A stretch of DNA of 64,000 nucleotides from Pyropia yezoensis (GCA_009829735.1 CM020618.1:14180568-14244567); one strand, 5' to 3'. Numbered from the stretch's first letter, positions 1 to 11,269 are shown. Notes: generated by a model from the sequence alone, not told the origin. Translations and numbers: made by a program.

Positions 1-156
1 CCACACACCATCCTCTTGTTTGTCAGTGGGGGGTTTGCCCCACAACAGGGACAGAGTGTGTGCGACTTGCACATCTTCCGGTTCCCCCGACACGGGAGGC
101 AGCCCTTGCACACCGCCCCAACTTGGGTGCGGTGTGTGCGAGTGGTTTTTGCCACA
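1..156 (+). repeat. B-family LTR, 3' end only
   Basis: This is the last 156 bases of the B-family LTR; it aligns without gaps to 11784-11939 and stops exactly at the LTR terminus GCCACA. The next base starts in the middle of element A's LTR (equivalent to base 9642 of A's 3' LTR). The simplest reading is that a B element, or a solo B LTR, inserted into A's 5' LTR, with the rest lying left of the window. The expected 5-bp duplication would be GTTTT at 157-161; its partner is outside the window. Confidence 0.85.
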
Positions 157-637
157 GTTTTCACTGCGTGTTTTCGTGTCTTTCCCCTTTTTCCCACTGG
201 GTTTTTTTCGGGGATTGGCATCTGTGTGTGGGGGGATTTTCGCTTGCTTTTCGCTTGTGTTTGGCGACCGGGGGTTGATTGGTGACCCTCGGCGCCCCAG
301 TGTAACCCCGGTGTAGGGGATGCGCTGGAGGACCTGGTGGAGGTCAGACGCCTTGCTGGCGCTCGACCCGCCAGAGGCACCCTCTAGGGGCCCCACTCTA
401 GGCCCCTGGAGGGGCCAAGGGGGAGGTTCTTGAGGGGTGCTCCGGGGTCTCCCCGGGGCCAACTTGTAAAATCAACGGTTCTTTGGGTTCTTGCTCCCTC
501 GGGCTTTTGTCCTTTTACCCTTGCCTCTGAAGTACCGGGCGAGTGGATCACGCTGGGACCTTTACCCGTTCCTTCCTGACCCCGTTGTGGTTTCTTGTGT
601 GTGTGGACCCTGGGCAAAGAAGGGCCATAACGCTACA
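157..637 (+). repeat. Element A 5' LTR (distal 481 bases)
   Basis: Matches 9642-10120 almost base for base and ends in CGCTACA like the 3' copy. The first ~100 bases of the LTR (equivalent to 9541-9641) are absent because a B-family LTR adjoins at 156/157. Confidence 0.88.
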
Positions 638-641
638 TCTT

Positions 642-658
642 TGGTGGAGCAGCAGGGG
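642..658 (+). promoter_or_regulatory. Primer-binding site of element A
   Basis: TGGTGGAGCAGCAGGGG begins 4 bases after the LTR end. The same sequence follows the LTRs of families B (11942), C (37980, one base different) and the A-like copy at 34784-34800. It starts with TGG, as expected for pairing to a tRNA CCA end. I could not name the tRNA. Confidence 0.7.
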
Positions 659-782
659 AGGGCCATATTCTTCTCCCGTATCGGGAAGGCCCTCTCCTAT
701 CCTTGGTGGCGCTGTGGTTTTTTTGGTCCCTTGATCCTGTTCGAAGTACCCTTTGGTTCAGGTCGATTGCCGTAGGGCCAAC

Positions 783-2504
783 ATGGCGGACCTTCCCCCT
801 GCTGGGCGGGGCCGCGGTGCGCCCTCGGACGCATCGATGGTGACACCCGCTGGTCGTGGTCGTGGGGCCCCTAGTGCTCCTGAGATTCACGGCGGAGGCG
901 GGCCCTCTGGTATTCCACGCCGGCGTCAGACGCCGTCGGCTGTCATTCCTTCTGATTCGCGTCGAGACGAAGGGACCGGGATTCGAGGTGGAACCCGTGT
1001 CCCCGGTCCCGCAGATGATTCCGGCCCGACAGAGCTTCATTCGGTCCTTGAGACTTTCCGTGACGAGATTTTGGCCACAGTGTGGCAAGCCCTGAGCCAG
1101 AGCCCCGCTGGTCGGGGTGGGTCCGTTGGTCCCGAACGATCCCCTGGTTCCCGACGGTCCAATCGTACTAGTTCCCGTCGCCGTCGGTCCCGACGTCGTC
1201 GTTCATCGGGCTCCTCATCCTCTTCCGGGACCTCTTGGTCCTCTTCCTCTAGTGCGGAGTCCACTGGCGCGCAGGGTGGCGTGCGACCTGGCCCCGAGAT
1301 CCTTAGCTGTTCCGATGATCGCTTTTCCAAGGTCCTAGACTATTGTACCTATCGACTCCTGAACAAGAAGAACACGTATGGGACCCGTGAAGCGAAGAAG
1401 ATGGGCCGTGTGGCCCGTAACATGAGACACTCTTTTTCCGGTTATCCGAACTTCTCCGGTAAGGATGGGCTCAAAGTGTTTACCTGGCTCCGTCAGCTGG
1501 TGAAGGCCTGTAACGACAATGGGGTCTCTGAGGGTATGGCCCTTTATGTGATCCCTCAGTTCCTCTCGGGCGACGCGGAGTTGCGGTACTCACGGGCCCT
1601 ACCTGATTCCACCAGCGCGTCGGGGGGCGCCTCGATCACTAGTTACCCGGAGGCCGTCAATTGGTTCCTGGAGACCTATGCTGAACCCCATGCGCTCGCG
1701 GTGGCCCAGGACAAGTTTAGCAGGGCCACAAAGGAACCGGATGAGACTATTGGGGCCTTTGCTCTGCGGCTCCGTGGGCTCACCGAGTCGGTTGGAAACA
1801 TCCACTCGGAAGAGACCATGAAGCAGCAACTGATCCAAGGGCTCCCTGAGTTCCTACGGACCGATGCGTACGTCTTAAACGGTCCGAAACGGACCTATCA
1901 GCAGCTCGTTACCTTTGCTTCTGGGAAGCACAAGGCGGCCACCGACGTGATCAAGATGGCCCAGGGCCAAGCGTCTTCTTCGCGGGGCTCTACATCCGGG
2001 GCCACACGTCGGCCCGTTGATTTCAAGCCCCGGAAGCCCACTGATTCTGAACCGCTGCTGACGGTGGACTCGACGGGCCCTACAAAGGTTCTGCAGCGGC
2101 CCGTGGGAAAGGAAACGGACAAGATTGACCCTGGCAGGACGTATGGGTTCTTGAACAAGGCCCCCACGGTTCCGTATGTCAGGGGCCGAACTCTGGACAG
2201 TCGACTCCCCTTTCGGCGCTACCTCTGTTGGGAGACGGGCCACATGGCCCACCAATGTCCCACCCTGACGGAGGCTCAACGCAAGATGGTCCAGAAGGCC
2301 CGTGATAACTTCCTTGGAGCCACACGGGGCCGGAGTCAGTCTACCGAGGTCCATCCTAAGGCGGATCACGTGTTCCATCGTAAGACTCGGATCGCTATGG
2401 TCCAGGCGCTGTGCGAGGGGATCAACCTCTCGGACGACGAGGCGGACCGTGATGATCCCGAGAACGATGGCCCTGAGGACCCCAAGCCCCTGGGAAAAGA
2501 GTAA
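783..2504 (+). CDS. gag: Element A gag
   Basis: Open frame of 573 codons starting at the ATG in the context CCAACATGG, which is also found at the gag start in families B and C. The N-terminal third is Gly/Arg/Ser-rich with an Arg-Ser tract (about 1140-1260). The centre carries the retrotransposon gag domain, with the motif KACNDNGVSEGMALYV (near 1505-1550) that aligns with the B and C gags. Near the C end lies a zinc-knuckle-like segment, CWETGHMAHQC (about 2227-2260). Gag forms the virus-like particle and binds the element RNA. The upstream in-frame codons to 753 have no ATG and were not used. Confidence 0.85.
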   Translation: MADLPPAGRGRGAPSDASMVTPAGRGRGAPSAPEIHGGGGPSGIPRRRQTPSAVIPSDSRRDEGTGIRGGTRVPGPADDSGPTELHSVLETFRDEILATVWQALSQSPAGRGGSVGPERSPGSRRSNRTSSRRRRSRRRRSSGSSSSSGTSWSSSSSAESTGAQGGVRPGPEILSCSDDRFSKVLDYCTYRLLNKKNTYGTREAKKMGRVARNMRHSFSGYPNFSGKDGLKVFTWLRQLVKACNDNGVSEGMALYVIPQFLSGDAELRYSRALPDSTSASGGASITSYPEAVNWFLETYAEPHALAVAQDKFSRATKEPDETIGAFALRLRGLTESVGNIHSEETMKQQLIQGLPEFLRTDAYVLNGPKRTYQQLVTFASGKHKAATDVIKMAQGQASSSRGSTSGATRRPVDFKPRKPTDSEPLLTVDSTGPTKVLQRPVGKETDKIDPGRTYGFLNKAPTVPYVRGRTLDSRLPFRRYLCWETGHMAHQCPTLTEAQRKMVQKARDNFLGATRGRSQSTEVHPKADHVFHRKTRIAMVQALCEGINLSDDEADRDDPENDGPEDPKPLGKE

Positions 2505-2649
2505 GGGGGAGCAGGCCAAGAAGGTCCACTCCCCGTCGGCCCGATAGTTCATGTTCGATTGCTTCTGCGCTGGGCTTCTCGAAGATCCTTCGGGGCCCTA
2601 CTCCACCTGTACCTACTGCGTCTACAAATGATTCTAGGGGACCCAAGTC

Positions 2650-5600
2650 GTGTTTACCCCACCTGACTCGTCGGTCCAGGACGTGGCGTCAACGTCGGGC
2701 GGGGATGAAACGGCCCTGCGGGTTCAAGGGGACACTGCTCGTTTTACGCAAAAGAAACTTTGCTTTAGATGCTTTGGTCCGGCTGGATACCGAGGACCCG
2801 AGACCGACGATGGCGGTCTTGGACACTGGAGCCGGGCCCAGTGTAGTAAGGGAGGACGTGCTTCCTGAGGACTGGAGAAACAAGACAGCGCGGGCCCCTA
2901 TGAAGACCCATGTTTGTGATGCCTCGGGCCAGTTGTTGAAGGCCCGTGGACTCGTTGAGTTGTCCGTTATTGTGGAAGGAAGGGCCATGCCGTTTGAGTT
3001 TATGGTCGTGAAGGCCCTTTCTGTCGCTGTGATCCTGGGGATGGACTTCCAGAAGGAGCACGTGTAAGCCATCTACCCTGGGACCGAGTCGGTACTTTGG
3101 TCCAGTGGGATCCTTACGTTTGCCAAGCGGGCATGGGTCGGCAAGAAACAGAAGGCCTTGTCCCTCAAGGGGAACCCCGGTCCGATATGATCCGAGCGCC
3201 CTGTGCCTGTCAAAGGGCGTAACGTTGGCGCCAAGGTCCATCCAGGCCGTCTACGTACGCTGCGGGACCGAGGGCCGATGCCTGTTGTACGAACGGCCCC
3301 ACAAGATGGCTAAGAAGGGCCTACGACTCCACAATGCTTTGGCCCATGTTAAGACCCGAAGGGATTTCCGACTGTACCTGATGAATCTGTCCAAGAGGCC
3401 CGTAAACCTGCCCAAGAACTTTGCAGTGGGCCTCGCGATCCCATATGATGGTCCTGTTCAAGAGATCCCGTTCGAGGAGTTGCCCGAGCCTTGTGAGGGG
3501 GCCGACCCGTTGGTTACGTTGGTGCCCGCTGAGGGAGCCACGTCGCAAGTGGCGGAGCTGGAGGAACCGCGGGCCAAGATGGTCCAGACCGGTGACCCTG
3601 TTCCCCCGATTGAGAGGCCCAAGATGGACAACGTTGGTCCGGAGCCTATGCCGCGGGTGGCCTGTGAACTGATCCCTCCGGCCCTACACGGCGCGGTATG
3701 AGAACTGCTGGACCGATACAAGGGACTCTGGGATGGCCAGCTGGGCCGGTTGGACATCACCCCTCATCGCATCACGTTGAAGGAGGGAGCACGGCCCATA
3801 AGGTCCCAACCGTATCGTACTGGGCTCCACAATCGGGACCTCATTAGGGAGCAAGTCGAGAAGCAGCTGAAGCTCCAAGTCATCGAGCCGTCGCAAGCCG
3901 AATGGTCCTTTCCTGCCGTTTTGGTCCCTAAGTCTGATGGGACCCCCCGATTCTGTGTTGATTACCGTCGGCTCAACGACCTTACGGTCAAGGACACTTA
4001 CCCCCTCCCCCGGATGGACGATTGTATTGACTTCCTGGGGGAGGCGACCGTTTTCTCTATGTTGGATGCCAACGCTGGTTATTGGCAGATCCCTGTGGCC
4101 CTCGAGGACCAGGACAAGACGACATTCACCTGTCACGAAGGGACCTATAAGTACGTCCGGCTCCCCTTTGATCTCACTAACGCGCCCGCTACGTTCCAAC
4201 GGGCCATCGATATGATCCTTTCTGGAGTCAAGTGGAAGACGTGCTTGGTTTACTTGGATGACGTGATTGTTTTCTCTAGGTCCCATGAGGAGCATCTGGC
4301 CCATCTTGAGGAGGTTTTTGAGTTGCTATCTAAGGCTGGTGTGTCCCTCAAGGCCACGAAGTGTCACCTGTTCCAGGATGAAGTCGAGTACTTGGGCCAC
4401 ATCGTCGGCAAGGGCCAGCTCCGGCTCAATGAGAAGAACCTGATCGGGCTCCGTCATGCAAAGGCCCCAAGGACCAAGAAGGACCTGCGAAGTTTCCTTG
4501 GTATGTGCAACGTGTACCGTCGGTTCGTAAGGGACTGCGCCAAGGTCGCTCGTCCCCTTTTGGCCCTGACGAGTACTAAGGTCCCTGACCCGTTGCCACC
4601 ATTTACCCCGGAGCAAATGGACGCGTTTGAGGACCTCAAGTACCGCCTGACCCACACTCCCATTCTGGCCCTACCGAGACGCACGGGTCTGTACATCGTT
4701 GATACTGACGCCATCGCAGCCCAAAATAGGTGCGTCTTGCTCCAGGAGCAAGAGGACGGGTCCTACCGGCCCGTTGGATACTGGAGTCGGGTCCTGACGG
4801 CGGCAGAGAGGAACTACAGCACGACGGAGCGGGAATGTCTGGCCGTCGTGTGGGCCCTGTTTTTGCTAAGGCCCTATCTTCAAGGGACCCGCTTTATTGT
4901 CCGCACGGACCACACGGCCCTCAAAAGTTTGCTACATATGAATGGGGCTCATGGACGTCTATCCCGCTGGCGCTTAAGGCTCGCAGAGTTCAACTATACC
5001 GTGGAGTCAAGGCCCGGTCAACACCACCACGCGGCGGACGTTATGTCGCGACTGGCCACGTCGGGCGCGGACCGCGGACCCATACCGGAAGAGATCCCGG
5101 CCCTACTGACCCTAGCCAACTTCGCAAGGGGCTGGGTCCAACCGAGTTTCAATAGCGACAAGCGGTACCCGCCCATGACGGTTCAGAGGATTCTTGAGGC
5201 CCAAGCCAAGGACCCCCGATGCAAGGAGATAAGAGACCACATGAACCAGAATGCTAATTCTCGGTTTGGGGAGATTCCCGATGGCCTACTTGTTCGCCTG
5301 GCCCCCTTGGACCGTGCGGTGCAGATACTGGTCCCGAAGAGCCTACAGATGGAGATCCTTATGCTCGAACACGAGCCGGGCCACGCGGGACACCCGGGAG
5401 TCAATAAGATGTACTCGTCGCTCCGTCGGTCCTTTTACTGGGACTCAATGATCACGGACGTGTACGCCTTTGTGTCCCGGTGTTCGGCCTGTGCGAAAGG
5501 CAAGGTCCAAGGGCGCCGGCGGACCAACCCACTCCGGCTCTTCCCGGCCACTGAACCGTTTACCGATCTGTGTCTTGACCTGCTGGGCCCCTTACCGGAG

Positions 5601-6821
5601 ACCATTAATGGCAACAAGTATTTGGTGGTCATGGTGGGCCGTTTCACAAAACTAACCCGTGTTGTCCCTGTGGACCGTGAAGACGCTGAGACCGTAGCGT
5701 CGGCCTTTTTGGACACTTGGGTAGCTTCCTATGGACCCCCCGATACTTTGCTAACCGACAATGGGCCCCAGCTTACCTCAACTCACTTCCGGGCCGTGTG
5801 CAGTATGATTGGTATCAAGCATCTTACCTCGACCACATACCACCCACAGACCCAGGGCCAGGTTGAGCGTTATAACAGGACCATAATGGCCCAGTTGAGG
5901 ACCTACATTGAGGACCACCAGGACCGATGGGAGGAGCTTGTATTCGTGTTGACGGTGGCCTACAACTCAAGGCCCCAGCAGAGCACAGGCGTGGCCCCGT
6001 TGGAGCTCGTGGTCCCAGAGAGGGTCCGGACATATGCTTTGGACCAGTTGCCGAGTTCTCCGTATCCCAAGAAGTTCACCGGGTCCGCTAAGCAGATGCG
6101 CGAGGCTCGACGGGCCCATCTTCGTGACCTGGCCTTCAAGGTCCGTAACAACCTCGAGCTGGCCCAGAAGGGATACAAGAAGAGTTATGATTGTCGGGTC
6201 AATACGGTCAACGAGACCCTCAAGGCCGGCGATTGGGTCTATGTGGACACTTACGACAAGGAGCGCAAGAAGTTGGATCAGATTGTTGAAGGGCCCTACC
6301 AGATCCTAAGACGCGATGGCCACACCTTCACGGTGATGGCCAAGGGGTTCCCTGACAGAGTCAGCAGTGACCATGTGGCCCGAGCCCCGACCCCAGCGGG
6401 AGAGATGGACTCCTCAACAATGCTTCATGGCCCGCAGGAACCGGTCGTACCACTGGACCATGAGGACACTGGGAAGCATTCTGTCTGGGAACGCTTTGTC
6501 GCTTGGGACCGTGACACTGATGGGGACCTCTGGCTCAAGGTACGTTGGTGGGGGTACGCCCCCAGCGAGGACACTTGGGAGCCCTGGTATAAGTTCGACC
6601 GGCGCAAAGTGACCCAGTATTGTTTCCGAGTCGGGACCGAGCCCCCTATGCTGGAGGAACGGGCCCTAGCTCTACTGGAACCATTGAAGGCCATCTACTC
6701 TGTTTGGCCCTGGTGTCTGAAGCCGGGGGCGGAAATGTGCCCTCGTGGTGGACCGCTGGAGTACCCTGGCCTTCGATGCTCTGGCCCTGTCCCATGTGAC
6801 CCACCTCCTGGCCTTCACTAG
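2650..6821 (+). pseudogene. pol: Element A pol region (protease, RT, RNase H, integrase, chromodomain-like)
   Basis: Protease-like motif DTGAG near 2822-2836. The long open stretch 3750-6821 holds reverse transcriptase (GTPRFCVDYRRLN near 3940; YLDD near 4250), RNase H (about 4690-5060), the integrase HHCC zinc region (about 5370-5500), the integrase core (LDLLGPLP near 5575, LTDNGPQ near 5752, GQVERYN near 5857), and a chromodomain-like end (LKVRWWGYAPSEDTWEP near 6535-6585). Domain order RT-RH-IN is Ty3/gypsy type, and the chromodomain-like end suggests the chromovirus branch. The region is broken, about two to four times. Confidence 0.85.
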
Positions 6822-7083
6822 GCCCATGGTCCGTGAGACAATGGTGGAAAGTATGGGCCCACATTGCCATTGACCAAGGGTCCCATGCCTGACTGAGTTG
6901 GGACTTACCCCTTGGACTCGTATAGTGTTGGAAGGGCCACAAGTGTCAGTTGATTTGGACACTCAATTCGCTGGACTCGAACTGCTCTCACGGATGGCAA
7001 GCAAACACAGGTTTATAATGGACAACATGGGCTCTACTAAACAAAAGAGCCAACAATCCATCTATCAACGACCCCAAGTTGAC

Positions 7084-9009
7084 TCAGTATGGGGCCCGGC
7101 TCTCGGCCCGAGGGTCCTCCTCTTCGTCGTCCACATCGGACCGACCACGTACCCGCGACCCCGACGTGGTCCCCCACTCCCGCTGAGCCTCCCGGGTCGC
7201 ACAGACCAACTCCTTCCCAAGGTCCTGGCGGATCCCATGCCGGTCCACGAGGTCCAGGAGCCGCTTGTAGTCTGGGACCTCCGAGCGCACTTGGTCCTGC
7301 GCCCACCCGGCTACACGGGTCCCAAGGTTCACCATCGTATGGAGACTAGCCGCGAGGAGGGGTCCGACCGGGGCCCCCTCCAGGTTGCCCATAGGGCCCC
7401 CGACCACACCGCGAAGGGCCCCGACGACTTGCGGTGGGATACCACCCTCCAATTGGGCCAACTCGGAGTCAGGGTCGTCTCGGTGGCCCATGAGGTTGGC
7501 GAAAAGGATGGCCGGACCCGAGGAGGGCCCTTGGCGATGACCCGTGGAACCGGCTGACCCAACAGCGCGGGCCACGACCGGACCGGGAAGAGCAGCGCCT
7601 TGAGAAGCGGCACCCTCGGTCCCTAGGTCCACTGCGAGCTCCCGACTCTCCAACACGTCAGAAGAATAAGGTAGGTCCAATGGGGCCAGGTCCTCATCGA
7701 CCCGGACCCCCCAGGTCCCGTCCGTTGGTTCGAACCGCACTTGGACCCAGGAAGTTCGCATACGGTCCTTCGGGTTCACCTTGTGGAGACGGGCCACTAA
7801 ACCGGGGACCGGGGCCACCTTGTCAAGTAGGTCCAGAAGAAGCTCAAGGTCCCGCTCGGCCACGGAGTCCAACCCCGACTGGGTGCGACAGATCACCTTG
7901 GTCCCTACACGACGGATCCAGGTTCGAAGGGTCCGGGAGAAGAGCCACAACTGGCAGGATAGCCGGGCCGTACGGAGCAGAAGGACCCCCGCGTGCACGG
8001 CCCACTCGGACCGAAACACGGCCCAGGTGAAGGTATCGATGGCCCGCAGTAGGTTCCCGAAGTAACAAAGGACCGGTGGCAGCTCCGTGGTGGCCCCAAA
8101 AGGGACCTCGACACCAACCCACCACTGAGGGACCCGGACATAATGGGCCCCACGGTCCATGGCGGAACAACTTGGGAACTCTTGTTGATGCCAGTCCACG
8201 AAGATCCGATGCTTGTCCCGGTGGTGCCGGTTGGTCACCAGGTACTGACGGGCCGGCTGGAACCCGTCGTAACCGAGAAATGGAGAGGCCTTGATGACGT
8301 ACTGGCCCGATGGGGCCGCCGGCAACGGCGCGGACCCGGCAATCGCCTTGTCCCGCTCCTCCTTGAACCGAACCACGTAGCCCACCTCGTCCAAATGACG
8401 GACCACGGTGATCGACTCGGACCGGTCGGCCCGCATTGGAACACGGGCCTCGGGCATGTTGACCATCTGGCGGAAGAAGGAGTAGCCAGTACAGGGCCCG
8501 TCGATAAACTGCAGGGTCGTGCGGGCCTTTGAGGAAGTAACCCAACCCCTGGCCCTCTCGCGGTCCCACGCAACACGGCCCTCGGGCCCAAACTGCTCCG
8601 GGAACCCGCCGATGATGTCGGTGTACAGCTTGCCCGCCCCCGGCTCCTCTTGTCCGCCGTGGTCGTTGGGCCCATCGTGACCAAGGGGCCCATCAGGAAC
8701 CGCTCCGCCGTCGACGTCCTTCGTGGTCCGCGACGCCGCTGCGTCGGGAACGTAAGGGCCCTTGGAAAACAGGGGGGCCGAAGGTGAGAGAGGAGGTGGA
8801 GGGGCCAGGCGATCCGCAAGGTAGCTGGCCAGGTGAGGGACCGATGAGTATGGTGGTGGTGGAGGCCGACTCGATGGCGCGCGTGGGTCCGATGGCCCGC
8901 GCTGCGTATGAGTGAGTCGGGTGGCCAGAGTAGAGACGGTCGAAGGGACCCGAGGGGGCCCGCTTACGTCCGGGTCTTCCTTCCCGACAGGAGGCGGACC
9001 CGGCGGCAT
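7084..9009 (-). CDS. Opposite-strand protein of element A (unknown family)
   Basis: Read against gag-pol, tail-to-tail with pol and starting ~530 bases inside the 3' LTR. The open frame extends up to 9333, but the upstream part is low complexity; the ATG at 9007-9009 (GCCATGC) is preferred, giving about 641 residues. After a Pro-rich N-terminus comes a folded-looking core: QYLVTN, then WWVGVEVPFG, then a Trp/Leu-rich stretch with WAVF and EWAVH, then LELLLDLLDK and TSWVQVRF. The same blocks in the same order occur in the opposite-strand ORFs of B (18067-20010) and C. No envelope, RT or other known domain is evident. The function is unknown. I judge it a real gene because homology across diverged families implies selection on this frame. 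Confidence 0.75.
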   Translation of the reverse strand: MPPGPPPVGKEDPDVSGPPRVPSTVSTLATRLTHTQRGPSDPRAPSSRPPPPPYSSVPHLASYLADRLAPPPPLSPSAPLFSKGPYVPDAAASRTTKDVDGGAVPDGPLGHDGPNDHGGQEEPGAGKLYTDIIGGFPEQFGPEGRVAWDRERARGWVTSSKARTTLQFIDGPCTGYSFFRQMVNMPEARVPMRADRSESITVVRHLDEVGYVVRFKEERDKAIAGSAPLPAAPSGQYVIKASPFLGYDGFQPARQYLVTNRHHRDKHRIFVDWHQQEFPSCSAMDRGAHYVRVPQWWVGVEVPFGATTELPPVLCYFGNLLRAIDTFTWAVFRSEWAVHAGVLLLRTARLSCQLWLFSRTLRTWIRRVGTKVICRTQSGLDSVAERDLELLLDLLDKVAPVPGLVARLHKVNPKDRMRTSWVQVRFEPTDGTWGVRVDEDLAPLDLPYSSDVLESRELAVDLGTEGAASQGAALPGPVVARAVGSAGSTGHRQGPSSGPAILFANLMGHRDDPDSELAQLEGGIPPQVVGALRGVVGGPMGNLEGAPVGPLLAASLHTMVNLGTRVAGWAQDQVRSEVPDYKRLLDLVDRHGIRQDLGKELVCATREAQREWGTTSGSRVRGRSDVDDEEEDPRAESRAPY

Positions 9010-9540
9010 GGCCGCGGCAACTCCCCCCCCTTCCCCCCGTACCACAGCACTCGACCCCTCCCCTGACGCTCTGCGGCAGAGGGGGATGGGGTCAAGCGTG
9101 CCGTGGGGGTGGCATGCCGCGCCCTCCCCTCGCCCCTTCCCCCCTGTCTCTGTCTCTCTCTCTGCTACGCCCTCCCCCCCCTTCCCCCCCTCTCTCTCCC
9201 TGGCGCGTGTGGCCCCCGTTGTGACCCCTCTCGGCGGGCCCTCTCCGACACCCGTGGACCACGCCTCCCCCCTTCTAGAAGGCGACCACTGTCGAAGACA
9301 CTGGCCCAGCGAGTCGTTGTGTGCGGTTCTCACCCCCCGGACCCATCGGTTCCTCCCCTCGGCCCGCTCGAATCTTGTTCCTTGTTCGCCGGCGGGACGC
9401 TCGGCCTTTGTGAGGGGGCCATGTGGCGTTCTGAGCCTTTGGGGACAGGCGGGCCCTTGGGGAGGTGACTTGGGACCCGGCGGGCTATCCTACGTGGAGC
9501 CCTTCTCTTGCCGGGGCCCCTTCTGTCAGTGACTCGGGAC

Positions 9541-10120
9541 TGTGGCGACACACCCGGGATCCTGATTGGTCCCACCCAGGGAGGCGGATTTGGCCGGTGG
9601 AGGTGGCCTTACTGGCCATTGTGGCCATTTGTTTCGTATTTGTTTTCACTGCGTGTTTTCGTGTCTTTCCCCTTCTTCCCACTGGGTTTTTTCGGGGATT
9701 GGCATCTGTGTGTGGGGGGATTTTCGCTTGCTTTTCGCTTGTGTTTGGCGACCGGGGGTTGATTGGTGACCCTCGGCGCCCCAGTGTAACCCCGGTGTAG
9801 GGGATGCGCTGGAGGACCTGGTGGAGGTCAGACGCCTTGCTGGCGCTCGACCCGCCAGAGGCACCCTCTAGGGGCCCCACTCTAGGCCCCTGGAGGGGCC
9901 AAGGGGGAGGTTCTTGAGGGGTGCTCCGGGGTCTCCCCGGGGCCAACTTGTAAAATCAACGGTTCTTTGGGTTCTTGCTCCCTCGGGCTTTTGTCCTTTT
10001 ACCCTTGCCTCTGAAGTACCGGGCGAGTGGATCACGCTGGGACCTTTACCCGTTCCTTCCTGACCCCGTTGTGGTTTCTTGTGTGTGTGGACCCTGGGCC
10101 AGAAGGGCCATAACGCTACA
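9541..10120 (+). repeat. Element A 3' LTR
   Basis: 580 bases, from TGTGGCGACACAC to CGCTACA. The start is set by the TGTGGC opening shared with family B and with the longer A-like LTR at 34805-35447, and by weak homology continuing left of the part shared with the 5' copy. Confidence 0.78.
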
Positions 10121-10218
10121 CGCCCGTTCGCGTCTGGTGGCCGCGGTAAACAAGACGGCGGGGGCAGATGGCTCGGCCGCTGGCGGCTAGCTAGTGCGGT
10201 GGCCGGCCAACTGCTTCG

Positions 10219-10534
10219 AGGACGACGGGGCTGTGGTGCCCGACGTGTTGCCGGGCGGCCGCCGTGACGGGTATTGCGCAAGTGCTGGGGCGGACGTTAG
10301 GCGGCTGCGTGGCGCCACATCGTCTGCGGTAGGCGACGGTGTCGAGTTTGGAGCGGACCACCGCACCAGGCGTGTTGCAAGCGGTTAAGGTGGTTGCTCT
10401 GGCGGCGGCGGTGGGTGCCTTTGTTGCAAGCAGAAGACCGGTGCGGCGCCGCGGCAGCTGCGCCTAGGACGACCAGGCGGTGGCGCCCAACGGGTCACTG
10501 GGCGGCCGCCGTTTTGTATGGCGCGCAAGCGCTG
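10219..10534 (+). repeat. Two diverged copies of a ~70-base unit, 247 bases apart
   Basis: 10219-10288 and 10466-10534 both read AGGACGAC...GTGG-GCCC-ACG-GT...GGGCGGCCGCCGT...TAT-GCGC-CAAG-GCTGG, roughly 75% alike by eye. This suggests an old local duplication with a ~247-base period. Confidence 0.6.
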
Positions 10535-10735
10535 GTGTGCCCGTGTGAAGGCGACAGGGTGCTTCCTTCGGATTCTGCATCGCCTGGCCTTGACGGCGGT
10601 GGAAGGCGCCGAGAGGACGCCCTCGCCGTTCCAGAATCGTGTGGCTGTTGTGGTGGGTGTGGCGACCGCGGCGAGTGCCTCGGCTTCAACCACACGAGGT
10701 CCTGCATAAAGCTTGAACGCGGACCTTCAATGGCT

Positions 10736-11269
10736 CTAGTTCTTGATTTTTGCATTAGGCCGGTCGACTGGGGCGTGTAGAACCTCAGTAGGACATCCAT
10801 GTAGGGCCATTAAAGAGCCATAGTACGAACCTCTGACGATCCCGTCGTTGGGGCCGTGCACCACAGACGTGGGCGACACCCACGCTGACTCAGCTCCCGC
10901 AGCGGCACTTATGCGCCGCACATAACCGGCGTGCACCCACCGCTTCACCTCCTTGACACACCAGGGAAGCTCGGCGGCGGACACTGAGTACCCCTTCGAG
11001 CGTGTCGGCGCTGGGGTTGAGACCCAGGGGATGCGCAACCCATAAAGGATGGCGCGCAACACCCAGGGTCCCACGTCTAGCGCGGCCCATGCTTCCGCGG
11101 CAAGGCGGAGCGTGGAGAAAGGCGAGCCGGTCGCCGCCGCCTCGTCGTCCTTCGCCACCTGCCGCTCCCGCCGAAGCTGCTGCAGGTTAGGGCAGCGTCG
11201 GCTCTTGCGTGCCTTTGGCGCGGCCACGCCCCCAGGCACGCGCGGCCCTAGCTGAGATAGCCCGAGCAT
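10736..11269 (-). pseudogene. Fossil RT fragment of a DIRS-type retroelement
   Basis: A 177-codon minus-strand frame. Its middle aligns with the region just before and into the reverse transcriptase of element D (24000-24220): VLRAILYGLRIPW against VLRLLRFGLKLPW, then HAGYVRRIS against TAGFVRKLS, then WVSPTSVVHG against CVSPAFVSHV. The frame runs out of homology on both sides, so only a fragment remains. It is clearly diverged from D and represents a second, older lineage of tyrosine-recombinase retroelement. Confidence 0.65.

Larger units (their letters stand above)
157..10120 (+). mobile_element. Element A: Ty3/gypsy LTR retrotransposon with opposite-strand gene
   Basis: Order of parts: interrupted 5' LTR, primer-binding site, gag, protease/RT/RNase H/integrase with chromodomain-like end, then a long opposite-strand ORF, then the 3' LTR. 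The comparable parts of the two LTRs differ at only about four places by eye (about 99% identical), so it is a recent insertion. The pol region is broken, about two to four times; gag and the opposite-strand ORF look open. The right flank starts CGCCC; the left target flank is outside the window, so no target duplication can be checked. Confidence 0.9.

Noticed and set aside
7084-9333. Opposite-strand ORFs as envelope genes
   Set aside because: They run against gag-pol, and I saw no signal peptide, transmembrane segment or fusion-peptide pattern in A, B or C.
157-10125. A target duplication for element A
   Set aside because: The bases left of 157 belong to a B LTR, so the true left flank is outside the window and cannot be compared with CGCCC.
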